From Novosphingobium sp. NDB2Meth1 (GTDB lineage Bacteria > Pseudomonadota > Alphaproteobacteria > Sphingomonadales > Sphingomonadaceae), in the NCBI RefSeq assembly GCF_900117425.1, contig NZ_FPEH01000032.1, positions 372,001 through 436,000 of the forward strand: a stretch of DNA of 64,000 bases, read 5' to 3'. The notes below the pieces were generated by a model. The model was not told the origin of the DNA and did not search any database. It saw nothing but the letters and a program-made list of their open reading frames with translations. Every line of letters begins with the position of its first letter. Within the stretch, counting starts at the first letter, position 1. Below, piece after piece: positions 9,094 through 18,287 of the stretch. A program made the position numbers and the translations under genes.

Positions 9094-11334
9094 GTGCAGC
9101 AGATCACCTCAATCTCCGACCAGGCCGATCACAACCTTGCTACCGAGCAGGTCGCGACCAACGGCAACTATGGCGATCCGCACCCCTATGTGGATGGCGA
9201 ACCAGCATTCGATATTCGCGAGATCATCGCAATCGTCCGGGCAAATCTTATTCTCATCACCGTGATCGTGTCGGTCACCTTCGCGCTAGCCATCATCGCC
9301 ACGATGCTGCAGACGCCGCGCTACACGGCGGCGACGACGCTGCAGATCAATGACCAATCGGCCCAGATTTTCGGCAAGCAGGACGACACGATGCAGGACC
9401 CGGTGGTCGCTGCAAATGACACCGAGCGCTTCTTGCAGACGCAGGTCGACATCCTGAAGAGCCGAGCTTTGGCCGAGAGAGTTGCCCAGAAACTGCGACT
9501 GGTTGGCAACGCAAAGTTCTACGATGCCATGGGGGTCCGCCAGCCCACCGGCGACCTTACGCGTGCCGAACTCGAAGATCTTACGATCCGCACGATCGAG
9601 GATGCACGCGACGTCGATCTCCCGCGTAACACTCGTCTTGCGACGGTCAGCTTCAACAGCACCCAGCCCGAACTCGCGGCCCAGATCGCGAATGCATTTG
9701 CGGCCGAGTTTATCCAGACCAATCTTCAGCGCCGGTTCGACAGTTCGGCCTATGCGCGCGAATTCATCTCCGGCCAGCTGTCAGAGGCGCGCGCCAAGCT
9801 CGAACGATCTGAGCGCGAGCTCAACGCATATGCGCGAGAAGAAGGCCTTATTCGCGACCGCGACTCCGAGTCTGGCGGTGTGGGACAATCAGGCCGGGTC
9901 GGCAACTCGGTGACCACGGCCAGTCTGCTTCAGATCAACTCCGCCGCCAATCAGGCACAGGCAGCAAGGATTGCCGCCGAGGGGCGATGGAAGCTGATCT
10001 CGAGCGGCAACCTTCTCAGCTCGCCGGATGTTCTTGCCAACCCGGCCATTTCGCAGTTGCTCGCCCAGCGCGCTCAGCAGATGGCCGAACTCGAAAAGCA
10101 GCGCGCCAACCATCTCGAGGATTACCCCCTCGTCCAGCAACTGAAAGCTCAGGTGGGCGTTATCGACGCGCAGATCCAGTCGGTTGCCCGCAGCATCAAG
10201 GCTTCGGTCAAGCAGCAGTACGATGCGGCGCGCGAAGCGGAATCCAGCCTCACGCAGCAGGTTGCCCAATTGAAGGGATCGTCGCTCGCCGAGCAGGATC
10301 AGCTTGTCCAATATCGCCTGCTCCAGCGCGAAGCCGACACCAACCGCACAGTCTATGAGGGGCTGCTGCAGCGTTACAAGGAACTCAATGCGGCCGCCGG
10401 TATCAGCGCCAGTAACATCGCCATCATTGATCCTGCGATTGCACCGATCCGGCCGAGCTCTCCGAATCTTCTGCGCAACCTGTTGCTGGCTCTAGTGATC
10501 GGTTTTGGTTCGGCCGCTGCGTTCATCTACCTGCGAACGCAGCTCGACGACTCGGTCAAGGTACCCGAAGATGTCGAGGGCAAGCTGCAAATGCCGCTAC
10601 TCGGCGTCATCCCGCTCGCCCAGGACATCGACGTCGAGGCGGCAATGGAGGATCCCAAGTCGCCCATCAGCGAAGGGTACAACTCGCTGCGAAGCGCGCT
10701 GCTCTACTCAACCGCGTCGGGCTTGCCCAAGACCATGTTGGTCACCAGCTCGCAGCCATCGGAAGGCAAGTCGACGACAAGCATCGCAATTGCGAGGGGC
10801 ATCGCGCGCCTCGGGCGCAGTGTTGTGCTACTCGACCTCGACATGCGCCGTCCCGCATTGCACCGGGCCATTGTGATGCTCAACGGCGAGAACAGCCGAG
10901 GCGTGTCGAGCATTCTGACGCACCAGAGCACGGTCGACGAGGCTCTGCGCGATACGGATCTCGAACACCTCAAGGTTATCACCTCCGGCCCCATCCCGCC
11001 GAGCCCAACCGAGTTGCTGAGCTTGAGCAGCATGACCCAGTTGCTTGAGGAACTCTGCGCCCGGTTTGACCTCGTCCTGCTCGACAGCCCGCCGGTGCTC
11101 GGCCTTGCGGACTCGCCGCTTATGGCGGCTCTGGTCGATGGCGTAGTTATCGTCATCCAGTCGGATCGCAGCCGCCGCGGCTCACTCAAGGCATCGCTTC
11201 GCCGCCTGCGCAGCATGCGCACGACGATCCTCGGCGGTGTGCTCACCAAATTCGACCCGTCAGATTCGGGGAACAGGTATTCGGAGTACTACGGCTACAG
11301 CTACTACCAGTACAGTAACTCCTCGGCGAACTGA
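9094..11334 (+). CDS. Wzc-like tyrosine autokinase / chain-length regulator
   Basis: Inner-membrane co-polymerase fused to a BY-kinase. Wzz domain at the N-terminus with a membrane segment near residues 52-72, a long coiled-coil periplasmic region (about 190-400, including a GNVR-like part), a second membrane segment near 458-480, then the cytoplasmic kinase: Walker A SQPSEGKST (Lys559), Walker A' VVLLDLDMRRP (577-587) and Walker B LVLLDSPP (661-668). The tail has seven tyrosines between residues 729 and 740, the expected autophosphorylation cluster. 746 residues is normal for the fused form. It controls length and export together with the export lipoprotein just upstream. GTG start. Confidence 0.94.
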   Translation: MQQITSISDQADHNLATEQVATNGNYGDPHPYVDGEPAFDIREIIAIVRANLILITVIVSVTFALAIIATMLQTPRYTAATTLQINDQSAQIFGKQDDTMQDPVVAANDTERFLQTQVDILKSRALAERVAQKLRLVGNAKFYDAMGVRQPTGDLTRAELEDLTIRTIEDARDVDLPRNTRLATVSFNSTQPELAAQIANAFAAEFIQTNLQRRFDSSAYAREFISGQLSEARAKLERSERELNAYAREEGLIRDRDSESGGVGQSGRVGNSVTTASLLQINSAANQAQAARIAAEGRWKLISSGNLLSSPDVLANPAISQLLAQRAQQMAELEKQRANHLEDYPLVQQLKAQVGVIDAQIQSVARSIKASVKQQYDAAREAESSLTQQVAQLKGSSLAEQDQLVQYRLLQREADTNRTVYEGLLQRYKELNAAAGISASNIAIIDPAIAPIRPSSPNLLRNLLLALVIGFGSAAAFIYLRTQLDDSVKVPEDVEGKLQMPLLGVIPLAQDIDVEAAMEDPKSPISEGYNSLRSALLYSTASGLPKTMLVTSSQPSEGKSTTSIAIARGIARLGRSVVLLDLDMRRPALHRAIVMLNGENSRGVSSILTHQSTVDEALRDTDLEHLKVITSGPIPPSPTELLSLSSMTQLLEELCARFDLVLLDSPPVLGLADSPLMAALVDGVVIVIQSDRSRRGSLKASLRRLRSMRTTILGGVLTKFDPSDSGNRYSEYYGYSYYQYSNSSAN

Positions 11335-11337
11335 TCC

Positions 11338-12525
11338 ATGCCAGAGCAGCGTGCCATGAGTCTCGCCGGCCACGTCCGTAGGGCTGGCGTTGTCATGGGC
11401 CTGCTAGCTCTTGCAGTAACCGCCATTCTCAGCGGCACGGACCGGCAGAGCCGCGACTTTCCCAATTCGCCAAGCTTTGTCGGGTGGCCATATGATACCG
11501 GCGCGGCCCGTTCGCACGCGATACTAGCGTTCGTTCGTCAAGGCCCGGAACAGGCCATCGGATATGCGCGCCGGGCTGTGGCGTCCGATCCGATTTCCGC
11601 GCAAGCCATCTCGATCCTCGGGCGGGCGGAGCTCTATTCCCAACATACTGCTGAAGCACATGAGGCCTTCAGGGTCTCGGGTCAGCTGGGCTGGCGCGAT
11701 GGCATGACCCAGATCTACTGGCTTGATCAGGCGCTGCAGGACGAGAATTACAAGGTCGCGGCGGAGCGTCTCGATGCGTTGCTGCGGCAAGCCCCCACAG
11801 ATGAGAACCGCGATCGCCTGCTTGCGGCGGTTGCTGCTACTGAAGCCGGTCGCAATGCGCTGTCCGACCGGTTGAAGTTGTCACCCGCTTGGGGGCGCAC
11901 CATAGTCACGACGGTTAGCGATCTCCCGGCGGACCAGGTTTTGCAACGTACTGACCTGATGCGGCGCACCGGCAAAGGCGTGTGGGACTGCCCTACTTCC
12001 GAACTGATTACACAGCGGCTGATCAAGCTCGACATGATCCCGGAAGCCCAGGCGGTGTGGCAGCTGAACTGCGAGACCTCCGGCGCATTGATCTATGACG
12101 GCGGCTTCGATCATCTTGACACATTGCGGGAAGCCACGGCGTTCGATTGGAAACTATCCAATCGCGGCGATGCCGAGATCACGATCGTTGGTGACGCCGG
12201 CCATCGCAGCCTCGCGCTGGAAGTGACCGGTTCGGCAAGCCTTCCGATCGTACAGCAGACCGTGGTTTTGAAGCCGGGCCGTTATCAACTGCGGTGGAGA
12301 ACGCCGGGTACAGACCCGTCGCAGGCGCGCGCGCTTCAGGTCTCGTTGGCCTGCGATGCCGATCTCGGCAAGGCACTGGCGGGCCAAGCAATTGACCGGC
12401 AGCCTGGCGTTTGGCGGCAGGAGTTTGTGGTCAATGACCAATGTGAGGTCCGGTTCCTGACCTTCTGGTTGGCGCCCCGCGCACCTGTCCGTCTCGACGA
12501 CGTGAGCCTCTTGCTAGTTCGTTGA
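11338..12525 (+). CDS. TPR-like membrane-anchored protein with C-terminal beta-domain
   Basis: 395 residues, beginning 3 bases after the kinase gene. One hydrophobic N-terminal segment (about 15-33) is followed by helical tetratricopeptide-like repeats (ARRAVASDPISAQAISILGRAELY and further units to about 180). The last 150 residues look like a beta-sandwich (FDWKLSNRGDAEITIVGD, GRYQLRWRTPG), as in carbohydrate-binding modules. I do not recognise a named family. Such proteins often sit at the end of sphingomonad EPS operons. A scaffold in the periplasm that touches both export proteins and sugar chains is a reasonable guess. Confidence 0.75.
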   Translation: MPEQRAMSLAGHVRRAGVVMGLLALAVTAILSGTDRQSRDFPNSPSFVGWPYDTGAARSHAILAFVRQGPEQAIGYARRAVASDPISAQAISILGRAELYSQHTAEAHEAFRVSGQLGWRDGMTQIYWLDQALQDENYKVAAERLDALLRQAPTDENRDRLLAAVAATEAGRNALSDRLKLSPAWGRTIVTTVSDLPADQVLQRTDLMRRTGKGVWDCPTSELITQRLIKLDMIPEAQAVWQLNCETSGALIYDGGFDHLDTLREATAFDWKLSNRGDAEITIVGDAGHRSLALEVTGSASLPIVQQTVVLKPGRYQLRWRTPGTDPSQARALQVSLACDADLGKALAGQAIDRQPGVWRQEFVVNDQCEVRFLTFWLAPRAPVRLDDVSLLLVR

Positions 12526-12943
12526 CGCCTTGGCTGGCAGGCGGTGCATGGGGCAGCCGGTGCGGCTCGACCTGTTGTTCAAGTCCCGGATCGATCCGAC
12601 ATGCAGCAGTCCCGCTCGTGCCGCACATTCGCGTTATGCGGATGCGAAGTCCAGATTAGGCTGCGCGGCGCCATTTCTCCCTGCAGGAACTTGATATCTG
12701 CTCCTGCCGGAGTGCAGGTCATTTGCAACCCACCACGCGCTCCCGACGCTCAATCCCCATTGCTCCGGCACGCCAATCGGGAAGGTCAACTCGCAGCGAA
12801 TAACCTATTTGGTTATTTGCCTTGCATTGTTGGAATTCATTTGGAACATACCCGGTAAGGATGGTGATTCTCCTTTGTGCCGGAAGTGCCCGGTACAACC
12901 GGAAGTGCCGCCCCGATGCGCCCCCATTTGCTCGGAGCAACCT
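12526..12943. other. 418-base intergenic region before the tailspike-like module
   Basis: No convincing gene. It holds an inverted repeat AATAACC-TATTT-GGTTATT (12799-12817) and the short repeat CCGGAAGTGCC twice near 12890-12915. The stretch 12790-12850 is AT-richer and could contain the promoter of the next two genes, but no -35/-10 pair is clear. Confidence 0.4.
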
Positions 12944-13309
12944 ATGCCAGACATAACCTTCACCACCGTGGGAAGCTTGCAAAAGCGACTTGTCGATATG
13001 GGTGACGATACCTTTGCGGAAGTCACCACTCAACCGATGCTCATGCCTGCAGCGTGGACGCCGACTGCGATATTCAATGGCCGGCTCTATCCCGACGTCG
13101 AAATCCAGATCATCGGAACACCTTCAACTGCCTACGTCTTTCAAGACAGCTTCGACGGCATCACCTTCAACGACTGCAACGCGTGGGACCGCAGCGGCCT
13201 CTCGCTCACCGCGATCACCGCCCCGGGCCGCTATCGCCTGCCGGGCAGTTGCTATCTCAAAGCACGGCAGGGTGCCGGCGCGACCGTCATGATCCGAGCC
13301 GGGAGCTGA
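12944..13309 (+). CDS. Small phage-structural-like protein
   Basis: 121 residues. The ATG at 12944 follows CGGAG with good spacing; the frame is open upstream, but that part looks non-coding. The N-terminus (TFTTVGSLQKRLVDMGDDTFAEV) resembles the short proteins that precede tail-fibre or tailspike genes in phages, with the recurring DMGDGTFAEV-type motif. The remainder is predicted beta-rich. It ends 3 bases before the large beta-helix gene, so the two form a unit. It may be an adaptor or chaperone of its neighbour. No other phage genes are near. Confidence 0.6.
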   Translation: MPDITFTTVGSLQKRLVDMGDDTFAEVTTQPMLMPAAWTPTAIFNGRLYPDVEIQIIGTPSTAYVFQDSFDGITFNDCNAWDRSGLSLTAITAPGRYRLPGSCYLKARQGAGATVMIRAGS

Positions 13310-13312
13310 ACG

Positions 13313-15748
13313 ATGAGCGTAGATGCGTTTGCGCGGCAAACCGCCGCCAAAGCTGCCGATCTTGCCTCGAATCTGCCTGGCAGGGGCAGCAGTATGGTTG
13401 CGTTGCCCTTTGGCGGAAGCGTATGGGACCTTGGCGGCGGATACCGCGACGCCGTGTTCGCCACGCCGCATGGCAGCGTTGAAGCAGCGCATGCCCGAGC
13501 GGTCGCGACGGGCAAGTCGCGCGTCATCGTGAACGGCATTGCCTGGGTTGCGGACGGGACGGTGACCACATTCAACGTGCCCATCGAGTTCATGGGTGGC
13601 GCCACGCTCTCAGCGAACGGGTTCGCACTGAATTTCACCAAGGGCTTCCGCGCCCATGACTTGGATCCGATCTTCAATGCGGCGGACGCAAGATTCCTGA
13701 AGTTTCCCCAGTGGCAACGGCTGACCCCGTTTCACTACGGCGCAAAAGGAGACTATGTTTCGACAGCCTCTCCGGGCACGGACGACGGCGACGCGCTGAA
13801 CGCATGGGCGGCGGAACTGTGCTGGCGCGTTATGCCGCCCGCCGTGTTCGGGACGACCAAGACGATTTTCCTCAACGGCGATGTGACGGCCTCGGCCAAG
13901 TATGGCATCTTCGCGGAAGCCGGGGCCGAGATTGTCCAGCGCACCGACAATATCCCGGTGATGGCGTTCTATGGCGCGCGGGGCACGTGGCGGTTCCCCA
14001 AGCTCTCGTTCATGGTCCAGCAGCCCAACACCAACCGCAGCGCCATCGGGCTGCTGTGCGCGACCAATCCCGCCGGACCCGGCAACGGGTTCTACATGGC
14101 CAACGTGCCGCATCTGCATGTCAACCAGGCGGCCATCGGCGTGTTCTTTCCAAAGGCGATCAACAGCACGGCGGCGCTGGTGGCGGGAGCGGGATCGAAC
14201 ACTGTGAAGGTGGCCCATGCGCAGACCATCGCCAACGGCGGCTATCCGTGGGTGACGGGCATGTATGTCCAGATCTATCTGGACAGCGGCACCTATCACA
14301 CGACGCGGATTACCGGCGTGGCAACGGACGTGCTGACACTGCGCGATCCGATCCCGGCAGGGCAGAATGTCTCTATCGGCAACCGCGTGGCGGTCAGCCC
14401 TTCGGCGCTTTCCGGCGCCGGCGCGACCGGCGCGAGCCCGGTGCGGTTTTCCAATACCTGGTCCTATGTCTTTATCGAAAACCCGTCGCAGTTCGGGTGG
14501 GTCTGCACCGGCACAGGCACCAACGACGTGTTCCTCAATCGCTATATCAATTTCCAGCCTGCGCCGAGCCAGTGGCAGCAGGTGCCGCAGGCGGTCTCTG
14601 CCATCTGGGAAGAGAACCGCAACGGCGACAAGCACGTGATGACGAATATCGAGCACTTCAATTTTTCGTCGCATGGCTGGTACGTGAATGCCGACAGCGT
14701 CGATCTCGGCTTCATCCACTTCGAGGCGAACCGCATGAAGTCGAACGCCACCGGCCTGATCGGCGGGCCGACGCGGAACCTCTCGGTCGATACCGTGCAG
14801 GTGACGTATTGCGCGTTTCTTTCCGAAGACCTTGCCGGGAACTCGGCGGGCATCTTCTGCCCGACGGCCGCCGCCGGCGCGACCCGGCTTGGCGCGAACA
14901 AGGGTACGTGGCGGGTGGGATGCCTTGATACCAATAAGAACTTCGTCTCCCCCGGCGTTGGCTTCATCGTGCGCGAGGCATCGAACAACCAGATCAGGGT
15001 GCGGTTCGAGAGCTGGCAGCTTTTCCGCGATGGCGGGTTCTATCCGACCGGCCAGCTCACGTCCTCGATCAACTGGTCGCCGGTCATTCCGAAGAACCTC
15101 ATGCCCGAGAACACGGTGGCCTACCTGCTCGACGCGGACCTCACCATCACGGCGGTGCAATCCATGTTCCCCAGCAACAAGGGGCAGTACAAGGTAGGCA
15201 AGCTGGCCTACATGTGGCCGTCCAGGACGCCGACGACCGCGACGGCGGGCGTGTTCGATGATGCGGCTGCAACCACGCTCGTCTCGTCGGTCAACAACAC
15301 GGCGCTTTCGGGGCTGACGAGCAAGACGGGAACGATCATCGAGCCCGCGCTGGCCGCAGGCGAGGCGACCAAGCTGCGCGCGGCGGGTTCGCGCATCTAC
15401 TTCAAATGCAACGCCGCCGAGGCCGCACCGGCAGCCGTCACCGGCTCCAGCAGCTACCTGACCGGACGCGATGGCGGATCGGGCAACACCAACCTGGGCT
15501 TCATCAACTTCGGCGCGCCGCACGGCTTCAATGCGGGCGATGTGGTGACGATCAGCGGTTCGGTGACGGCGGCGCTGAACAGCACGCTCAAGATCGTGGA
15601 CGTGCCGAGCGCGACGCAGATCGCGGTCTATGTGGACAGCGCGGCGGCGGTAGGAACGGCGGGTGCGCCCACAACCGATTCGGCCATTGCCGTACAATTG
15701 AAACCGACCGTCAACGTGTTCGCCCTGGGCGATGATTACGGGCTTTGA
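13313..15748 (+). CDS. Large beta-helix protein, phage-tailspike-like (pectate-lyase fold)
   Basis: 811 residues, no signal peptide. The N-terminal 130 residues look like a head-binding or adaptor part. Around residue 144 the sequence HYGAKGD followed by TDDGDALNAW matches the opening motif of the Pectate_lyase_3 family common in tailspikes. The following 500 residues are repetitive, glycine/asparagine-rich and beta-prone, consistent with a right-handed beta-helix. The C-terminus (SGSVTAALNSTLKIVDVPSA) looks like a small beta-domain. Tailspikes of this fold cut capsular or EPS chains. Lying inside an EPS locus, it may depolymerise the host's own EPS, or be a phage remnant. Catalytic residues could not be identified by eye. 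Confidence 0.6.
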   Translation: MSVDAFARQTAAKAADLASNLPGRGSSMVALPFGGSVWDLGGGYRDAVFATPHGSVEAAHARAVATGKSRVIVNGIAWVADGTVTTFNVPIEFMGGATLSANGFALNFTKGFRAHDLDPIFNAADARFLKFPQWQRLTPFHYGAKGDYVSTASPGTDDGDALNAWAAELCWRVMPPAVFGTTKTIFLNGDVTASAKYGIFAEAGAEIVQRTDNIPVMAFYGARGTWRFPKLSFMVQQPNTNRSAIGLLCATNPAGPGNGFYMANVPHLHVNQAAIGVFFPKAINSTAALVAGAGSNTVKVAHAQTIANGGYPWVTGMYVQIYLDSGTYHTTRITGVATDVLTLRDPIPAGQNVSIGNRVAVSPSALSGAGATGASPVRFSNTWSYVFIENPSQFGWVCTGTGTNDVFLNRYINFQPAPSQWQQVPQAVSAIWEENRNGDKHVMTNIEHFNFSSHGWYVNADSVDLGFIHFEANRMKSNATGLIGGPTRNLSVDTVQVTYCAFLSEDLAGNSAGIFCPTAAAGATRLGANKGTWRVGCLDTNKNFVSPGVGFIVREASNNQIRVRFESWQLFRDGGFYPTGQLTSSINWSPVIPKNLMPENTVAYLLDADLTITAVQSMFPSNKGQYKVGKLAYMWPSRTPTTATAGVFDDAAATTLVSSVNNTALSGLTSKTGTIIEPALAAGEATKLRAAGSRIYFKCNAAEAAPAAVTGSSSYLTGRDGGSGNTNLGFINFGAPHGFNAGDVVTISGSVTAALNSTLKIVDVPSATQIAVYVDSAAAVGTAGAPTTDSAIAVQLKPTVNVFALGDDYGL

Positions 15749-15770
15749 CCGGAGTTAGCTCTGTTGGGCC

Positions 15771-15821
15771 AGCTGTCGCCAAGCGCACCGAGCAAGCGCT
15801 CGATCAGCTCAGGCGACAGCT
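15771..15821. repeat. Inverted repeat between tailspike-like gene and fcl
   Basis: AGCTGTCGCC (15771-15780) and GGCGACAGCT (15812-15821) are perfect 10-bp inverted arms 31 bases apart, between the ends of two convergent genes. It could act as a bidirectional terminator, though no T run is present, or be the scar of a mobile element. Confidence 0.4.
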
Positions 15822-15933
15822 AGTCCGGGCCTGATGTCTGGAACCACCCAGCGGTGCTGCCGACGGCCATCGTGCTCCTCTTCATCGGCGCTGCAATGCG
15901 TGATCTGATCTCGGCAAGCTGGATCGCTTTGAG

Positions 15934-16890
15934 TTAGACCTTGGGTGTGGCCACATAGTGGTCCAAGAACGCGCGATAGGCATCTGCAATGCCCTCCGCT
16001 AGCTCAATGCGAGGCGTCCAGCCCATTGACCGGATCCGGTCCCCACTCATCAGTTTCCGAAGAGTCCCGTCGGGCCGGGACGTATCGAAGCGAAGCGCAC
16101 CATCGAAACCAACGATCTGACAAACCAGTTTGGCTAGTTCGGCGATAGAAATATCCGTGCCCGAGCCAATGTTGACGTGCTCCATATCGGAGTAGCTCTT
16201 GAGAAGGAACACGCAGCCATCCGCCAAGTCATCCACATGAAGGAACTCGCGTCGCGGCGTTCCGGTTCCCCAGATCTCGATAGAGTCTGCGTTGGCAGCT
16301 TTTGCTTCATGCGCCTTGCGGAGTAGCGCCGGCATTACATGGCTTGAAGCCAGATCGTAGTTGTCTCCTGGGCCATAGAGATTTGTTGGCATTGCCGAAA
16401 TGAAATCGCAGTTGTACTGCCGCCGATAGGCTTGGCTGAGCTTTATGCCTGCAATCTTAGCTATTGCATACCATTCGTTTGTTGGCTCGAGCGGACCGGT
16501 GAGCAGCGCATCCTCGGGGATTGGCTGAGGGGCGAATTTTGGATAGATGCATGAAGAGCCGAGAAAGAGGACTTTCTGCGCACCATATTGGCGCGAGGCC
16601 TCGATCAAGTTAGCTTCAATCATCAGATTGTCGTAAAGGAATTCAGCCGGGAAGCTGTCGTTCGCCAGGATGCCACCGACCTTCGCAGCAGCGATGACCA
16701 CAACATCCGGTGCGTTACAAGCGAACCAATCCCGCACAGCCTTCTGCTCGCGCAGATCAACAGACCTGTCGGCCGTCAGTATCTCACAGTTCTCAGCCCC
16801 TAGTCGGCGGACAATCGCAGAGCCGACCATGCCCTTGTGACCCGCAACATATACCCGTTTGCCAGTAAGATCGAATTGCGGCGAGTTCAT
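15934..16890 (-). CDS. fcl: GDP-L-fucose synthase
   Basis: Converts GDP-4-keto-6-deoxy-mannose to GDP-L-fucose by epimerisation at C3 and C5 and NADPH-dependent reduction. Extended SDR fold: GHKGMVG at residues 17-23 binds NADP, the SSCIYP motif (112-117) and Tyr141/Lys145 of YAIAK form the active site, and PTNLYGPGDNYD is a typical family motif. 318 residues, full length. It lies 33 bases downstream of gmd on the same strand, so the two enzymes form the complete pathway from GDP-mannose. The enzyme making GDP-mannose is not in this window. Confidence 0.95.
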   Translation of the reverse strand: MNSPQFDLTGKRVYVAGHKGMVGSAIVRRLGAENCEILTADRSVDLREQKAVRDWFACNAPDVVVIAAAKVGGILANDSFPAEFLYDNLMIEANLIEASRQYGAQKVLFLGSSCIYPKFAPQPIPEDALLTGPLEPTNEWYAIAKIAGIKLSQAYRRQYNCDFISAMPTNLYGPGDNYDLASSHVMPALLRKAHEAKAANADSIEIWGTGTPRREFLHVDDLADGCVFLLKSYSDMEHVNIGSGTDISIAELAKLVCQIVGFDGALRFDTSRPDGTLRKLMSGDRIRSMGWTPRIELAEGIADAYRAFLDHYVATPKV

Positions 16891-16923
16891 TTATAGGTCC
16901 TTTGGATGGCAGGATGCAGTACG

Positions 16924-17997
16924 TCAGGTGCCCTTCAAGACCGGCCCGTCACGCATGGTTTCCAGATCGCTCAGCACCATTTCCCGCGCCAATTCCCGTG
17001 CCGTTGTTTCGTGCGACCACCCGAGCTTCTCGCGTGCCTTCGTGGGATCGCCGATCAGGAGATCTACTTCGGTCGGGCGGAAGTAGCGGGGATCAACTTC
17101 GACAACGCATTTCCCAGTTTTCTGGCAAAATGCCTTCTCTTCAACGCCTGAGCCAGAGAATGTCACAGGTATGCCTGCATCCTCGAATGCCCAGCGGACG
17201 AACTCCCGGACTTCAGTTGTCTCACCCGTCGCAAGAACATAATCATCTGGCTGGTCCTGCTGCAGCATCATCCACATGCCGCGAACATACTCGCGCGCAT
17301 GGCCCCAATCACGCTTTGCATCGAGATTACCGAGGTACAGCTTGTCCTGCCTCCCCAAAGCGATGGCAGCAGCAGCCCGGGTAATCTTGCGAGTTACGAA
17401 GGTTTCGCCGCGCAGCGGGCTTTCATGGTTAAAGAGAATGCCGTTGGAGGCATGCATGCCGTAAGCTTCGCGGTAATTGACGACGATCCAGTAGCCGTAA
17501 AGCTTGGCCACACCGTATGGCGAGCGGGGATAAAACGGCGTCGTCTCACGCTGCGGAACTTCTTGTACCAGTCCGTATAGCTCTGATGTCGACGCCTGGT
17601 AGAATCGGGTCTTGCCTTCGAGGCCGAGAATTCGAATTGCCTCGAGGAGGCGCAAGGTACCTACCGCGTCGGCATTCGCTGTATACTCAGGCGTCTCGAA
17701 TGAAACCTGGACATGGCTCTGTGCGGCAAGGTTATAGATTTCATCCGGCTGCACTTCCTGCACGATACGGATAAGGTTGGTGGAGTCGGTTAGATCGCCA
17801 TAATGCAGATGGAACCGCTGGTGCTCAACGTGGGGATCTTCATAGATGTCCTCGATCCGCCCCGTATTGAAGGACGAAGACCGCCGCTTTACGCCATGAA
17901 CGACGTAGCCCTTTTCCAGCAAAAATCGCACCAGATAGGCGCCGTCCTGTCCGGTCACCCCTGTGATAAGAGCGACTTTTTCAACACGCTCGTTCAT
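16924..17997 (-). CDS. gmd: GDP-mannose 4,6-dehydratase
   Basis: First step from GDP-mannose to GDP-L-fucose (or other 6-deoxyhexoses). The 357-residue protein starts MNERVEKVALITGVTGQDG, with the NAD(P)-binding GVTGQDG, the family's RRSSSFNTGRI, and a YGVAKLYGYW active-site helix. Also seen are GNLDAKRDWGHAREYV and FRPTEVDLLIGDPTKA, both diagnostic. The frame is open 65 codons further upstream, but that part has no family similarity; the ATG at 17997 has AGGAGTGGAG before it. With fcl it shows that the EPS or LPS of this strain contains fucose or a relative. Confidence 0.96.
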   Translation of the reverse strand: MNERVEKVALITGVTGQDGAYLVRFLLEKGYVVHGVKRRSSSFNTGRIEDIYEDPHVEHQRFHLHYGDLTDSTNLIRIVQEVQPDEIYNLAAQSHVQVSFETPEYTANADAVGTLRLLEAIRILGLEGKTRFYQASTSELYGLVQEVPQRETTPFYPRSPYGVAKLYGYWIVVNYREAYGMHASNGILFNHESPLRGETFVTRKITRAAAAIALGRQDKLYLGNLDAKRDWGHAREYVRGMWMMLQQDQPDDYVLATGETTEVREFVRWAFEDAGIPVTFSGSGVEEKAFCQKTGKCVVEVDPRYFRPTEVDLLIGDPTKAREKLGWSHETTARELAREMVLSDLETMRDGPVLKGT

Positions 17998-18287
17998 GAT
18001 CGCTCCACTCCTGATGCTGTGTGCATGTGCGAACTCAATAGCCAGATTGGACCAAGATTCAAAGTCATCTCTTGCGAAATTATTTCCTAGGAAATCCGTG
18101 TGATTGAATGAGAATCTTACTATTGCGCTGGCGGCCAGCTTGACCGCAGGGGCAATCACGTCCAACAGGGAGTTCCGGATGCGGTGCAGCATTGAGACGA
18201 CTGGCTGCTTCGGAGCGCGCGTCGCGGCGCTAAGTGGTGCAGGCCGATCTTGATGGCCGAAACGTCTGAACTTGGGATCCGAGATAC

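Noticed and set aside
13610..15697. Long antisense frame (695 codons) over the tailspike-like gene
   Set aside because: Composition is Arg/His-rich noise; the plus-strand frame has the pectate-lyase-type motif and a good start.
15821..15930. Short coding-like stretch (about 37 codons) between the tailspike-like gene and fcl
   Set aside because: No start or homology recognised; too short to claim a gene or remnant.
12526..15930. Complete prophage around the tailspike-like pair
   Set aside because: No integrase, terminase, capsid, lysis or attachment repeats are seen; the flanks are EPS genes.
17998..18192. N-terminal extension of gmd by 65 residues
   Set aside because: Not conserved in the family; the ATG at 17997 has a strong ribosome site.
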